Of a DNA stretch of 64,000 nucleotides, positions 42,101-50,382 are shown one piece after another (the stretch's first letter is position 1; each line of letters opens with the position of its first letter). Location of the stretch: assembly GCA_032158295.1 (NCBI GenBank), contig CM063258.1:6404583-6468582 (forward strand), given 5' to 3'. The notes beneath the pieces were generated by a model, which saw only the letters and a program-made list of their open reading frames with translations, searched no databases and was not told where the DNA came from. The position numbers and the translations under genes were made by a program. Origin of the DNA: Pycnopodia helianthoides. Lineage: Eukaryota; Echinodermata; Asteroidea; Forcipulatida; Asteriidae.

Positions 42101-43951
42101 CACGGGACGTACAGTTTAATGTCCCATCAGAAGGACAAAGCAATTATGGTAAAGTATCTTGCTCAAGGACACAAGTGCCATGACTGGGACCCACACTGTG
42201 CTGATCAGATACTTTAACTGTTTTCCAAGAAGTGTAAGCAATTGTTTTTCTTTGTGGATTAATTGATGTAGGTTGTGGCGCTGAGTCGACTGGGCCATCT
42301 GGTACAATACAAACTCCTGGGTTCAATCTGTCAGGGGGGAAGTATCCCAGCAATCTTCACTGTAGCTATGCCATCAAGGTAAGGTAGTTTACCTGGAAGA
42401 TAAAGCAATGCCGACATTCTGCATGCACTTTTGTCCACTTAAAATTAATTTAACTTTAAAGTTTCCTAAAAAAATTCCAGAAGTCCTTTTATATATCTCA
42501 TATTAGTGCCAAGAAGGCGAGAGAGTTCGTCTCGAGTTCACGACGTTCGACATCGAAGGATATGGCTGCTTCTACGATCGATTTGAAACAAAGATTGGGC
42601 GCATTGTTGCTGAGACGTACCCTGACACGTAAGTCTCAATTTACCTCCCCCTCCTTTAAGTTAGGACAATTTACTTATGGGGGGGGGGGTGGGATACAAA
42701 GATTCGAAGATGCATAGTAATGCAGAATAACTTGGAAGATTTGACTAAGATGCAAGTTTAAGGTTAAAGGTATTGTACACTTTTGGTAACAGCTCAAAAT
42801 CAGTGTCCACATTTTGTGTGATTAAACATATGCATGAACAACAAACCTGTGAAAGTTTGAGCTCAATTGGTCATCGAGGTCACGAGAAAATAGTGAAAAG
42901 AGATCTTATGTGTTTTCTGTTTTTTCAAATTAGCACGCGCGATAATTAGTATTTTTTACTCATTTCTCAGAAACGATAGCATTTTAGGCAGAAATATTTT
43001 AAGGAACCCTTTCTACCATTACTTACTTTAAATCATGTAAGTTATGTGTGAATCTGTGAACATTGTGTTTTTCGATCTTACCAATAGTGTACAGGGCCTT
43101 TAAATACTTTGCAAATTAGTTACAAATGTTAAAAACTCTGGATGGTTTTAAAGGTAGGGCCATAGATTGGTTTTTGTCAGTGTAATGCTGGTTTATAGGC
43201 CGAAGTATCAAGAAAGATACAATAAAAGTCACCTGTGAAAGTTTCCACTAAATACAGTGTCTACTTGTTGAGGAAAACAGCAACAAAATGTCCCAGTATT
43301 TTCATCAAGAATGTTGAATCCATCCATGTTTAGCGAGGTGACAGCGGGTACCCAACCTCATCTCTGGGCCACAGCATTCACAAATGGACACCGTGGAAGT
43401 TTGAATCTCGAAAAGTCACCTTTAGGCCATCTTTGGAGTTTCAAACTTTTTGACATAGGGGCCTACTTTTTTTTTATTGATTTCTAATCAATCGGGGCAC
43501 TTCAGTTGAAACAATTTTGGAGGATGCTCACTACCAATTACCATCATTATAACAAGTAGGCATTCAAATACAATTTCTTTTGGGGATCATTACCTAAGTA
43601 TGACCCTACCTTTAAAGGCCTGGAATTTCATCTTTGAGAAGGCTAGGCCATTTTCATTTTGCAAAGGGCACTTCCATTGGAAAATCTTCAAGACTATAGG
43701 AAACTTTTGAAGGGGCACTATTAAGTCCAAGACCAGTGGCAACAGAGGCCCTCCAAGTAATGCCAGGCCTGAACTACATTTGAACCCTGCGAAACTAAAA
43801 TTTTGTTTGAATAATCTGCAGGTACTGCGGAGCGGACCTGCATGGGAAGACATTGCTGTCAGAAACCAACCTGGCACTATTGACGTTCATCAGTGACAGC
43901 ATGTACAACTTTCCGGGATTTCAGTTGAACTACCAGTGTGAACCAAAGTAA
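33595..43951 (+). CDS. Secreted astacin metalloprotease with EGF and CUB domains (blastula protease 10/SpAN-like), 10 exons
   Basis: Exons: 33595-33657, 35910-36159, 37039-37171, 38347-38409, 40136-40326, 40780-40909, 41279-41401, 42272-42378, 42507-42628, 43822-43951. With two apparent one-base gaps the product is about 437 residues: signal peptide 1-16; prodomain with the zinc-masking LEGD motif at 52-55; furin-like RVRR at 79-82; astacin catalytic domain about 83-277 with [12 protein letters not shown] at 176-187 and the Met-turn SIMHY; EGF-like 278-318; CUB 319-437. The family (M12A) comprises secreted zinc endopeptidases. In echinoderms, BP10 and SpAN act in the blastula and process BMP regulators, and others act in hatching. 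Only one CUB is present, where BP10/SpAN have more, so I do not claim orthology. Confidence 0.93.
35111..35868 (+). mobile_element. tRNA-Leu-like SINE interrupted by a TTAA MITE
   Basis: The head GTTGTGTCTGAGCGGTCAAG, GGACTCAAGCTC and B-box GGTTCGAGTCCC run to GACACTTGTGCCTT. The element then resumes at 35548 with AAGCAAGACGCTTTTAAGC and the body TGTGTAATGCACGTAAAAG, ending near GCGCTATATATAAAC. The break contains the MITE at 35210-35551. It lies in the first intron of the astacin gene. Confidence 0.85.
35210..35551 (+). mobile_element. TTAA-flanked piggyBac-like MITE nested in a SINE
   Basis: The host SINE normally reads CCTTAAGCAAGAC at this point. Here it reads CCTTAA, element, TTAAGCAAGAC, so TTAA is duplicated on both sides, the signature of piggyBac-type insertion. 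Inverted ends: AGGTATTGTACAC and the inverse of GTGTACAGGGCCT, both followed inward by TTGGTAA. The element has no coding capacity. Confidence 0.88.
37039..40909 (+). CDS. Astacin catalytic-domain exons (37039-37171, 38347-38409, 40136-40326, 40780-40909), two apparent frameshifts
   Basis: Exon 37039 gives [13 protein letters not shown] and the Gly-Cys start of the GCSSTVGDQ loop. In exon 38347 the frame switches near 38375 to [13 protein letters not shown]. Exon 40136 gives [20 protein letters not shown] with the three zinc histidines, catalytic Glu and the HEQSRPDRG stretch. Its frame then switches at about 40232-40238 to [14 protein letters not shown] and the Met-turn SIMHY. Exon 40780 gives [15 protein letters not shown] and ends NLNTMYNCF. 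Both switches fit a single missing base and restore the phase needed by the next exon. All catalytic residues are present. Confidence 0.9.
37192..37390. mobile_element. Foldback element, AGCTGCTTAAGCA family
   Basis: Begins GGGCCAAATTTCGTAAAGCT and ends TTTTTGAAATTGGGCCC, with CTTGGAATACCGGCTGGTTA inside. In the astacin intron right after exon 3. Confidence 0.65.
37606..37790. mobile_element. MITE with perfect 30-bp terminal inverted repeats and TAA target duplication
   Basis: 37606-37635 and 37761-37790 are exact inverse copies, starting AGCCCGGTTCATACTTCCTG. TAA flanks both sides (37603-37605, 37791-37793). TAA duplication suggests a PIF/Harbinger-type mobilising transposase (inference). 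The centre has a GTGACGTCA inverted pair. Confidence 0.88.
38440..38730 (+). mobile_element. Two tRNA-Asn-like SINE copies in tandem
   Basis: 38440-38580 holds a 5'-truncated copy (GAGGTCACAGGCTCAAGTCT, then CAGTTTCCCTTGTGG). 38634-38730 starts with an intact-looking head (GCTAGATAGCTCAGTTGGTA, GTTAATCC anticodon arm, GGTTCAAGACCTGC). They lie in the astacin intron between exons 4 and 5. Confidence 0.75.
38780..39150 (-). mobile_element. SINE-like repeat, related to 7730-7990
   Basis: The minus strand repeats GATTGTGTGGGTTTTC, GAACATTTCTTCTC and GGGTTAGAATCCCACC-type text of the 7730 copy. A short forward fragment at 38830-38890 makes the structure partly inverted. Confidence 0.65.
39490..39845. 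repeat. Degenerate palindromic TTCGA/TCCGAA repeat array
   Basis: About 350 bases are composed of variants of TTCGATAGTCCGAA and CCGAATTCGATATCGAAGG. Units are about 14-28 bases and occur in both orientations. CpG is dense compared with the flanking AT-rich intron. The lack of TAA/TAG/TGA in the unit keeps frames open on both strands, so the open frame 39393-39839 is not evidence of a gene. Confidence 0.8.
40000..40115 (+). mobile_element. tRNA-Asn-like SINE, decayed
   Basis: GTTATTAATCTGGAGGTCGG, GGTTCAAATCCCGC and TTTCAACCCAAACT of the family are present; the A-box half is disrupted. It ends 20 bases before astacin exon 5. Confidence 0.65.
41279..43951 (+). CDS. Astacin EGF-like and CUB exons (41279-41401, 42272-42378, 42507-42628, 43822-43951)
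   Basis: Exon 41279 is a complete phase 1-1 EGF module ([28 protein letters not shown]). The next three exons encode one CUB domain: [56 protein letters not shown] and [18 protein letters not shown], with four Cys in CUB spacing. It ends EPK, TAA at 43949-43951. The EGF-CUB order after the protease is that of the BMP1/BP10 branch of astacins. Confidence 0.93.
41429..41534 (+). mobile_element. tRNA-Leu-like SINE head, truncated
   Basis: GTCATGGCCTAGCAGTCTAG, GGACTCAAGCTC, GTTCAAGTCCCGATC and GACACTTGTGTCC, stopping after CTTGAGCA. Confidence 0.75.
41915..42205 (-). mobile_element. tRNA-Leu-like SINE, minus orientation
   Basis: On the plus strand it reads GAAACCTGTAAACAATGGTG, CAGAAGGACAAAGCAATTAT, GGACACAAGTGCCATGACTG and CACTGTGCTGATCAGA, i.e. 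the body and B-box side reversed. It sits just before the first CUB exon. Confidence 0.75.
42764..43103 (+). mobile_element. TTAA-flanked piggyBac-like MITE
   Basis: TTAA at 42764-42767 and 43100-43103. Its sequence is almost identical to 35210-35551, including a GCGCGATAATTA core. Same orientation, both inside astacin introns. Confidence 0.88.
43614..43776. repeat. Dispersed repeat, inverse of 5340-5510
   Basis: AAAGGCCTGGAATTTCATCT to ATGCCAGGCCTGAA. Same family as at 5340-5510, opposite orientation. Confidence 0.6.
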
Positions 43952-44060
43952 ATCTCAAGGTTCGACTAAGATGCGACAGAAGATGGCCATAATATACCTA
44001 ACCTTGGTTTGTACAGGCCTGGTATTCCTTATTTCTTTTATTGACATCACCATGTGGCTT

Positions 44061-44066
44061 AATAAA
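44061..44066 (+). terminator. Poly(A) signal AATAAA of the astacin gene
   Basis: Canonical hexamer 110 bases after the stop codon at 43951. It gives a short 3'UTR. Confidence 0.75.
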
Positions 44067-44991
44067 CCATATTTTTCATTTCATTTATTAATTGTGGTTG
44101 TGAAGCCAATTGTATTCTCAGAAAAGCGAACTTAATCACTTTACTAGCCAAGAACCCCATGGAGAGAAGACAATGAAGGAAGTTTCAGTTTTAGGTAATG
44201 GGAGGAAAACCTTGGAGAAATAATCCAGGGAAAACCCACCCAATCAGGTAGAGACTGAAAACCCAATCCACATAGTGCTCCCCCTGGCAGGTTCGAACCG
44301 AGGTCCTAGAGGTGGTAGGCGAGGAAACGCCAACCCAGTCGCCCCAAGAGGGCTTATGAATAGTTGCCCTGTTTGTTGTTTAAAAAAAGAAAAATAAGCA
44401 AACATTCCCAAAGCACCAAAAATATTGAACAGCGCCCTCGCTTTATCAACCACACCAACATTTGATGATTAGATTGATTTAATGCTATTAAAAGAAATAT
44501 GTCTGCAAAGCCCATCCCAGTATCGCCCTCTATAGATTCTTGTTAATGTTATTGCCAATATTGTTATTGCTTCACCATCTGGTTGGGTTGAACAGAAAAT
44601 ATTATGCACCATTATGAAATTAATTAGGTTTTTTTCCCCCATTTTCATTAAAAAAAAACCTTTCCCAAATAAAGGCTAAAGTTCTGTTTTGAGTAACCAT
44701 ACAGTTAAAGATGAATAATAGAAACAAATAAATAAAAATACCCAGGTAGTGGCAAACTTTTATAAAATATAATTTACCCCTCTTGCTGTGTTATAAATGT
44801 CATGAATAATATCATTACTAGAATAAACTGGGAACGTCTTTGATGTGGTATGGACTATCTTTTTGTAGTGCTTTCTACAAGAATAACTGGTGCTTTTAAT
44901 GATTTCTTATTTAGTCCGATCCCCCCCCCCAAAAAAAAAAAAACCTCTACTTTAGTAACAGTAAAGTTTTAGCAGTGGTATTGGGATAGAC

Positions 44992-45378
44992 TTAAAGGCA
45001 CTGGACACTATTGGTAATTACTCAAAATAATTGTTAGCATAACAACTTATTTGGTAACGAGCAATGGAGAGCTGTTGTTAGTATAAAACATTGTGAGAAA
45101 CGGCTCCCTCTGAAGTAACGTAGTTTTTGAGAAAGAAGTAATTCTCAGTAAAATATTTGAATTGATTTTGAGACCTCACGCGTGAGGACTCGAAATCAAG
45201 CATCCGAAAGCTCACAACTTCGTGTGACAAGGGTGTTTTTTATTCCATTATTATCTCGCAACTTCGACGACCAATTGAGTTTAAATTTTCACAGGTTTGT
45301 TATTTTGTGCATATGTTGAGATTCACCAAGTGAGAAGACTGGTCTTTGACATCTACTAAAGGTGTCCAGTGTCTTTAA
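44992..45378 (+). mobile_element. TTAA-flanked piggyBac-like MITE, third subfamily
   Basis: TTAA at 44992-44995 and 45375-45378. Ends AAAGGCACTGGACACTATTG and the inverse of GGTGTCCAGTGTCTTT. The body has GAGAAACGGCTCCCTCTGAA and a CTCACGCGTGAG palindrome. Relatives at 52446 and 53812. Confidence 0.88.
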
Positions 45379-46657
45379 TTACAAAAATTACTCATTTTAA
45401 ATCCTTAGCATAAAAACAGGATTTTGATTACGGCAATCCTTCAGAACACTTTAAATCAGGACCTCTGACTAGACGACTGTTTAACCACTTTTTAAAACTT
45501 CGATCCAGATGATGCCAATAGAGACCACTGTTTCACTTTTATTTCACAAGATTACATTTGAAGGTCTAAACATAGAAGTATGGAATGGCATAAGTAGTTT
45601 CGATTTGGTAAAAAATGAAAGGAAAAATAAAGTATGCAGTAGTAATTGTTTGAAGCAAAATATTACGCCAATTTTCAGAATTTGTATTTGTTTTAATTGT
45701 CTCCTTGAGTTGCCAAATATGCGGATGTTTTTGTTTGTCTCGGTTTTCTTCAGAAATACAATTGTACTAAAGAGGCGAGTCAGTAGCACAGAATTTCTTC
45801 TCTCGGGGCCTATCAGTAATAAAAATGTGTTTAAAATGTCCGGTCTTATGATTTGTTGCGGCGGTAATTATTTTTCACCAGTCTCGGCGCTTCTTCAACA
45901 GAAAATTTCCGCTGTTAGTTTTAAATCCCCACATGAGGTGGCCATTTAGTTAGAGAGTATAATGAGATAGTATCTAATTAATCATAACCGTATTACCCTG
46001 GGGGGGGGAAGCAACGACCCAGTCTCCAAATCCGGGCGGAAAAAGGAGGTTCTGGCACAGGAAAATGGACAGGGAACGCAACAAACAACAAAACTGTTTA
46101 CCTGTTATTTAGAAATTTGGTTTTTATCTGTGTAAAGTTTCGGGTAAATCAACCCCTCTGCCCCCCTTACCTTGTGATTAATGATAATAAGGAAAGACTC
46201 GGAGGAAAACATGTGCGGCGCAGTTACAGTAGTGCCCCCAGGACCCGTTTCTAAAACAATATTTTCCTTAGAATTTATGATAAAAGGAGCCGGCAATTTT
46301 GTGGCATCTGGAAGTGATGGGTTAGGACTATTGTGCCTCCCTGCCACACTTTTTAAAAATGAGTTCTTCAGACTGCTGCTTATAATTATGGACTGACGCA
46401 CGACATCCTTTCGTCCACATAAACTGTTGTTATAGCGCCCTCATTTGTTTCATTTTAAGCAACACGTTGTCAGCATCGCAGTGCAGTCTGGGATAGGTTT
46501 TCCCGTCATGTTGTTCATTCAAGTTTCCGGGCGGGAAATGTGCTCAAAGTTTCGGTCACGTCACTCCATTCTGCTACCCACAATGATGCGAGGGAAACGT
46601 TTATGATAAAGTAAGTAGGCTCAAAAACATTTCACCACTGTATTATTACTATTATAG

Positions 46658-46822
46658 ACTACCAGAAACAAAATGGTTTGGTGTCAAATTCAATCTGAGA
46701 GATGTTCCAGAGAATGTATCTGTCATTCAAGCTCTGTTCCAAACTACATGCCATGTCAGGTCTATTCGTCCCTTGCACGGTCAGCTATTTGTGTGTAAAG
46801 CCTCGAATTTGGGACAGCAGTG
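46658..46822 (+). other. Orphan exon-like open block ending in TGA
   Basis: After TATTATTACTATTATAG the frame reads LPETKWFGVKFNLRDVP, then VSVIQALFQTTCHVRSIR and ends near CKASNLGQQ, TGA. A possible donor (GTAAGT) lies only 47 bases before its acceptor. The residues look protein-like but match no family I know. Could be a terminal exon, a decayed gene or chance. Confidence 0.25.
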
Positions 46823-47842
46823 AATAGAAGCATTATATAACTCTGTATTGTCACGGTAGTGTAATGAAATTTTCATCCAATTGATGCAAATCATACAGTA
46901 CAAATGAAGCATGAAGTCGAGGCACATGGCGGATCCGTGCAAGTAGCAATAGGGACTACTGTCTAGTCTGGTGTAGAGTTTGCCGGTAATTGGATCAGTC
47001 AGTAGCTTTGAGACGGCTAATGGGCAACTTGCATGTTACACTAGGTCTACAAAAGAGAAAGATATTCAAGGAATTCATTACAGGAGTCCTAAGCACGATT
47101 GTCGAAGATGTGTCACTGTTGTTGAGGAATTTATGCTGTTCAATCACTGTACATTCGTGCACACTGTGTGCTGCTCATTTTGAAGTGAAAAAAAAAAAAA
47201 ACTTATCAGCGACGGTAAAAATTTAGGGCACAAGAGGGAAACATAGTTTTTTCTAGGAGGGCACTTCTGACCAATGAAAACTGTAGTTTCCGTTTGCATT
47301 TATCACAAGCCTCTTTACAGCGCTCTTGTTATGCCATTACTAATTTTGTACATGATAATCTGAGGTGGATGTTAACACAAATACAATATCTGTGTTAAAT
47401 AGTAAAACAAAAAAACATACATTGAAATTACATTAAAAGCTTGACAAATGTAACATTTTATTAGGGTGATTTTTAATCTCAAAACTCCATATATCTCAAA
47501 TTGGGAGGGAGGGGGGCACCCGATGTGACATGGACATCAATTGACCCCGTGCCCCCAGTAAAGCCAATGACACAATTAAATGTTACTCCTAATTAATTAA
47601 ATCCCCGATGAGGATCTACCGTAAACAGTGACTTTGACATTGTCGTTTTACCACGGTAATGCTGTTGGGCAAAGAAAATACATTCTGATTTCTCAACACT
47701 TTCTTTAAAGGGTGTGAACAACATTGGAAAGATTTAAAGAAAAAAATTGTTCACAGATTTGCATATAACTGATATGGTACAGAGATGGTCATGGTGGAAT
47801 ATTTCCCTTGAAAGAGTTTTGCTTGAACAGGTCCCCCATTAA

Positions 47843-47873
<31 letters not shown>

Positions 47874-48312
47874 CGCAACCAAGAGTGATCAAGTGCACAA
47901 AACCACTTCCAAAGATACTGGGAACTACATCATATTCAGACTATAATTATGTACACTAACGATGGATGTAAAAGTGAAACAGATATGAATACCTCAACTC
48001 ATTATGCTCATTATAGAACTCACTACTGTTCAATTCACCACTAAATGTTTATTTGGTTTTATTAATTCCTAAATACTTCCGTCATTACCCACTGCATGGA
48101 CACACTTGTATTTTCAACCATTAGACTTAAAAAAGGACTTCAGTTTACTTTCACTCACATCCTCCTTGTTCATACCATGGACCAAAACTATTTATTTCCA
48201 AAGAGCACACGAGAAAGGGCTTTTCTACAATGCCACACTTGCCCCGATCCCACCCAAAAAGGAGGGAGCTATTGTCGTTGATGTCTGTTTTTTGTGTATA
48301 TCTCCCCGATAG

Positions 48313-48462
48313 CCCTGTGCCCCCAAATCCCAATGAACATGCTGTTGAAGAGCGTTCAGAGTATGCCCTACACTTACTCGTCGTTTTGGAGGTGAAGATG
48401 CCCCAAGATGGCTATAAAAGTGAAATTGTCGGATGTAGGACTATACCGGGAGCTAGCTGCAG
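48313..48462 (+). other. Orphan exon-like block with good splice sites
   Basis: 150 bases between acceptor TATCTCCCCGATAG and donor CTGCAG|GTAAGA. Only one of three frames is open (phase 2 in, phase 2 out), reading PVPPNPNEHAVEERSEYALH, then LLVVLEVKMPQDGYKSE and ending VGCRTIPGASC. It is a symmetric exon of unknown protein with no neighbouring exon found. It runs against the receptor gene, downstream of that gene's stop. Confidence 0.35.
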
Positions 48463-49719
48463 GTAAGACCATTTCTCTCTGCCATCCCCATATACCCGCT
48501 GTTATGGCCCGGCAAGCGGACGAGTTTTCTTTTAGAAATGTCCGAATTCATGCTTGAGGACGCCTCCCTCACATTAGCCCCCATTTCCTCTCTTTTTTGG
48601 GCTTTGAATGAGGGCTGAGAAATGCTGACGGAACTGTACCGTTCTTGCCTCGTGTTATTCACTTATCGAGACTTTTGTGTACACAATTTCTTCATAAGAC
48701 TTGTTCTGAAGACTGCTCAGAGTATACCTGCTTCTTCCTTATTTCCACCAAGATGCAATTATTTCGTTTCATCCATTTATTATTTTTTTTGTCTGAAGAA
48801 CAGCCAAAAGCAAGAGTATATTAACAAACACTTTTAATCTTCCTCTTGAAAACACCACCACATTTTGAAAGAATTATTTTACAGGTTGGATATTAAATAG
48901 TACCGGTATGATTCACATTTGGAAAGATTAAGCTGTTCTCTATAAATAATTTTTTTTAAAGTAATAAATGAATTTTAAAATGTTTTTTTGATATCATTTT
49001 CTGGAAGATAAATTATTATACGCATGTGAAAGTTGGGTAAAAAATCTGACTGGATTTTAACAGACCCAACGATTATTTTGACCTGAAATCTGAAATGTAA
49101 TCGCAACGACTTTTAATTGACCAGATTCACTCAATATATTCTTTGATATCAAAATTATTTAGCAGTATTTAAACATGTATGTTAAATCCAACACAATTAA
49201 AATTTTTACAGTAAACTCCAGGAAAAAAATACATATTACATATGTACATATAATATATTATATTATGTATATATTGAAAACAATGAATGGTTGTGAAAAA
49301 TAGATTTGCAGATAATTTTGCTTCTCAAATTTCACTACCGGTAAGATTTAAAAATTTGAAATCAATGTAATTTACTCTGAAAAATGTCCGTGTGAAGAAC
49401 AGCCAAACGCGAGAGTACCAAACACTTCTAGATCTTCGTCTACGAAACGTCACTACCTTTTGAACTATAATTTTGTACAGGCTAAGAATGTAAAACCGGT
49501 ATGTTTGACATTTTGAATGATTTTGCTATTCTTAGAAGTATCAAACATTATTATAATAAATAAATACATTTTTTTTAAAATTAAATGTATCAAACGTTCT
49601 TTCTTTAAACCACATAGTTTTAAAACAAAATATGTTTACTCGTAAAAGTCAATGCCTTGATATAATTGGCGCGCCATGATTTGAGACAAAAACAACCACC
49701 GCCACACTTATTGAAATAT

Positions 49720-50060
49720 ATTTCTGGTAATGAAACCAAGGATACCTCATAAGTGAGCTTAATCACTGCAGCTCGCAAGCCCGGGGAAACCTGTAAACAA
49801 GGGTGCTTGCTATGTGAACCAGAAACACCAGGCCAACCTGCTCGTCCACGATAAGTGTTCTGGATTCTTTTACGTGCACTACCATTCCAAGTGCACAGGA
49901 CCAACGGCTTATGTCCCTCCCGAAGGACAAAGCAACTATGGTAAAGTATCTTGTTTAAGTACACAAGTGCCACGACCGGGACTAGAACCCAAACTCTGCT
50001 GATCAGAAACACCAGAGCTTGAGTCCGGTGCTCTTTAACCGCCCCGCCACGACACGCCAC
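49720..50060 (-). mobile_element. tRNA-Leu-like SINE, minus orientation
   Basis: Plus-strand text AAACCTGTAAACAAGGGTGC, GAAGGACAAAGCAACTATGG, GGGACTAGAACCCAAACTCT and GAGCTTGAGTCCGGTG is the reverse of head and body. It ends about 70 bases from the receptor's stop codon. Confidence 0.8.
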
Positions 50061-50130
50061 AATGATCATGGTTCCCTCTCATGGATTCTGAATTGTATAC
50101 AGTTGCTCTATTTTGGGACATGTTTTTAGA

Positions 50131-50382
50131 TCACACTGAGGTATTTCTGGTGCTGCCAGAGGAAATGCTTGCACCGTTGGTTCCTTTAGAGTCCTTCTTC
50201 GGTGGCTTCATTCCAAGTCGACCTCGCCAGAGTCCCCTGATGCGGGCGTTGCAGCCAAAGGAGATGAAAATGAAAACGCCTTGCAGTGAATTAGTGATGA
50301 CGAAGAGGTACCATACAGCCTGGTGGTTGACGAACGTCCCTAGGCAACCAAAGATCCAGGTGAAACCCATGATGCACGATAT
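50131..50382 (-). CDS. Receptor exon 6: TM6, TM7 and C-terminus with PDZ-type motif
   Basis: Acceptor GCCTTTTGCAG, then ISCIMGFTWIFGCLGTFV (TM6, with the class B GFTWIFG signature), WYLFVITNSLQGVFIFISFG (TM7, with the NSLQG signature of adhesion/Methuselah receptors), CNARIRGLW and a short Lys/Ser-rich tail ending STRNTSV, stop at 50131-50133. The last residues T-S-V fit a class I PDZ ligand. Lies 4.2 kb from exon 5. Confidence 0.93.
   Translation of the reverse strand: MSCIMGFTWIFGCLGTFVNHQAVWYLFVITNSLQGVFIFISFGCNARIRGLWRGRLGMKPPKKDSKGTNGASISSGSTRNTSV

Larger units (their letters stand above)
43952..50130. other. Intergenic region between the converging astacin and receptor genes
   Basis: Holds the astacin 3'UTR, a SINE-like fragment (44160-44345), a TTAA MITE (44992-45378), a poly-A run (47845-47873), a minus-strand SINE (49720-50060) and two plus-strand exon-like blocks with splice sites (46658-46822 and 48313-48462). 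No complete gene can be assembled. Open frames such as 45509-45949 lack recognisable sequence. Most of 48470-49600 is AT-rich without structure. Confidence 0.55.

Noticed and set aside
45509..45949. 146-codon plus-strand open frame
   Set aside because: AT-rich, Cys/Phe-rich translation without a family match; no convincing splice sites or neighbours.
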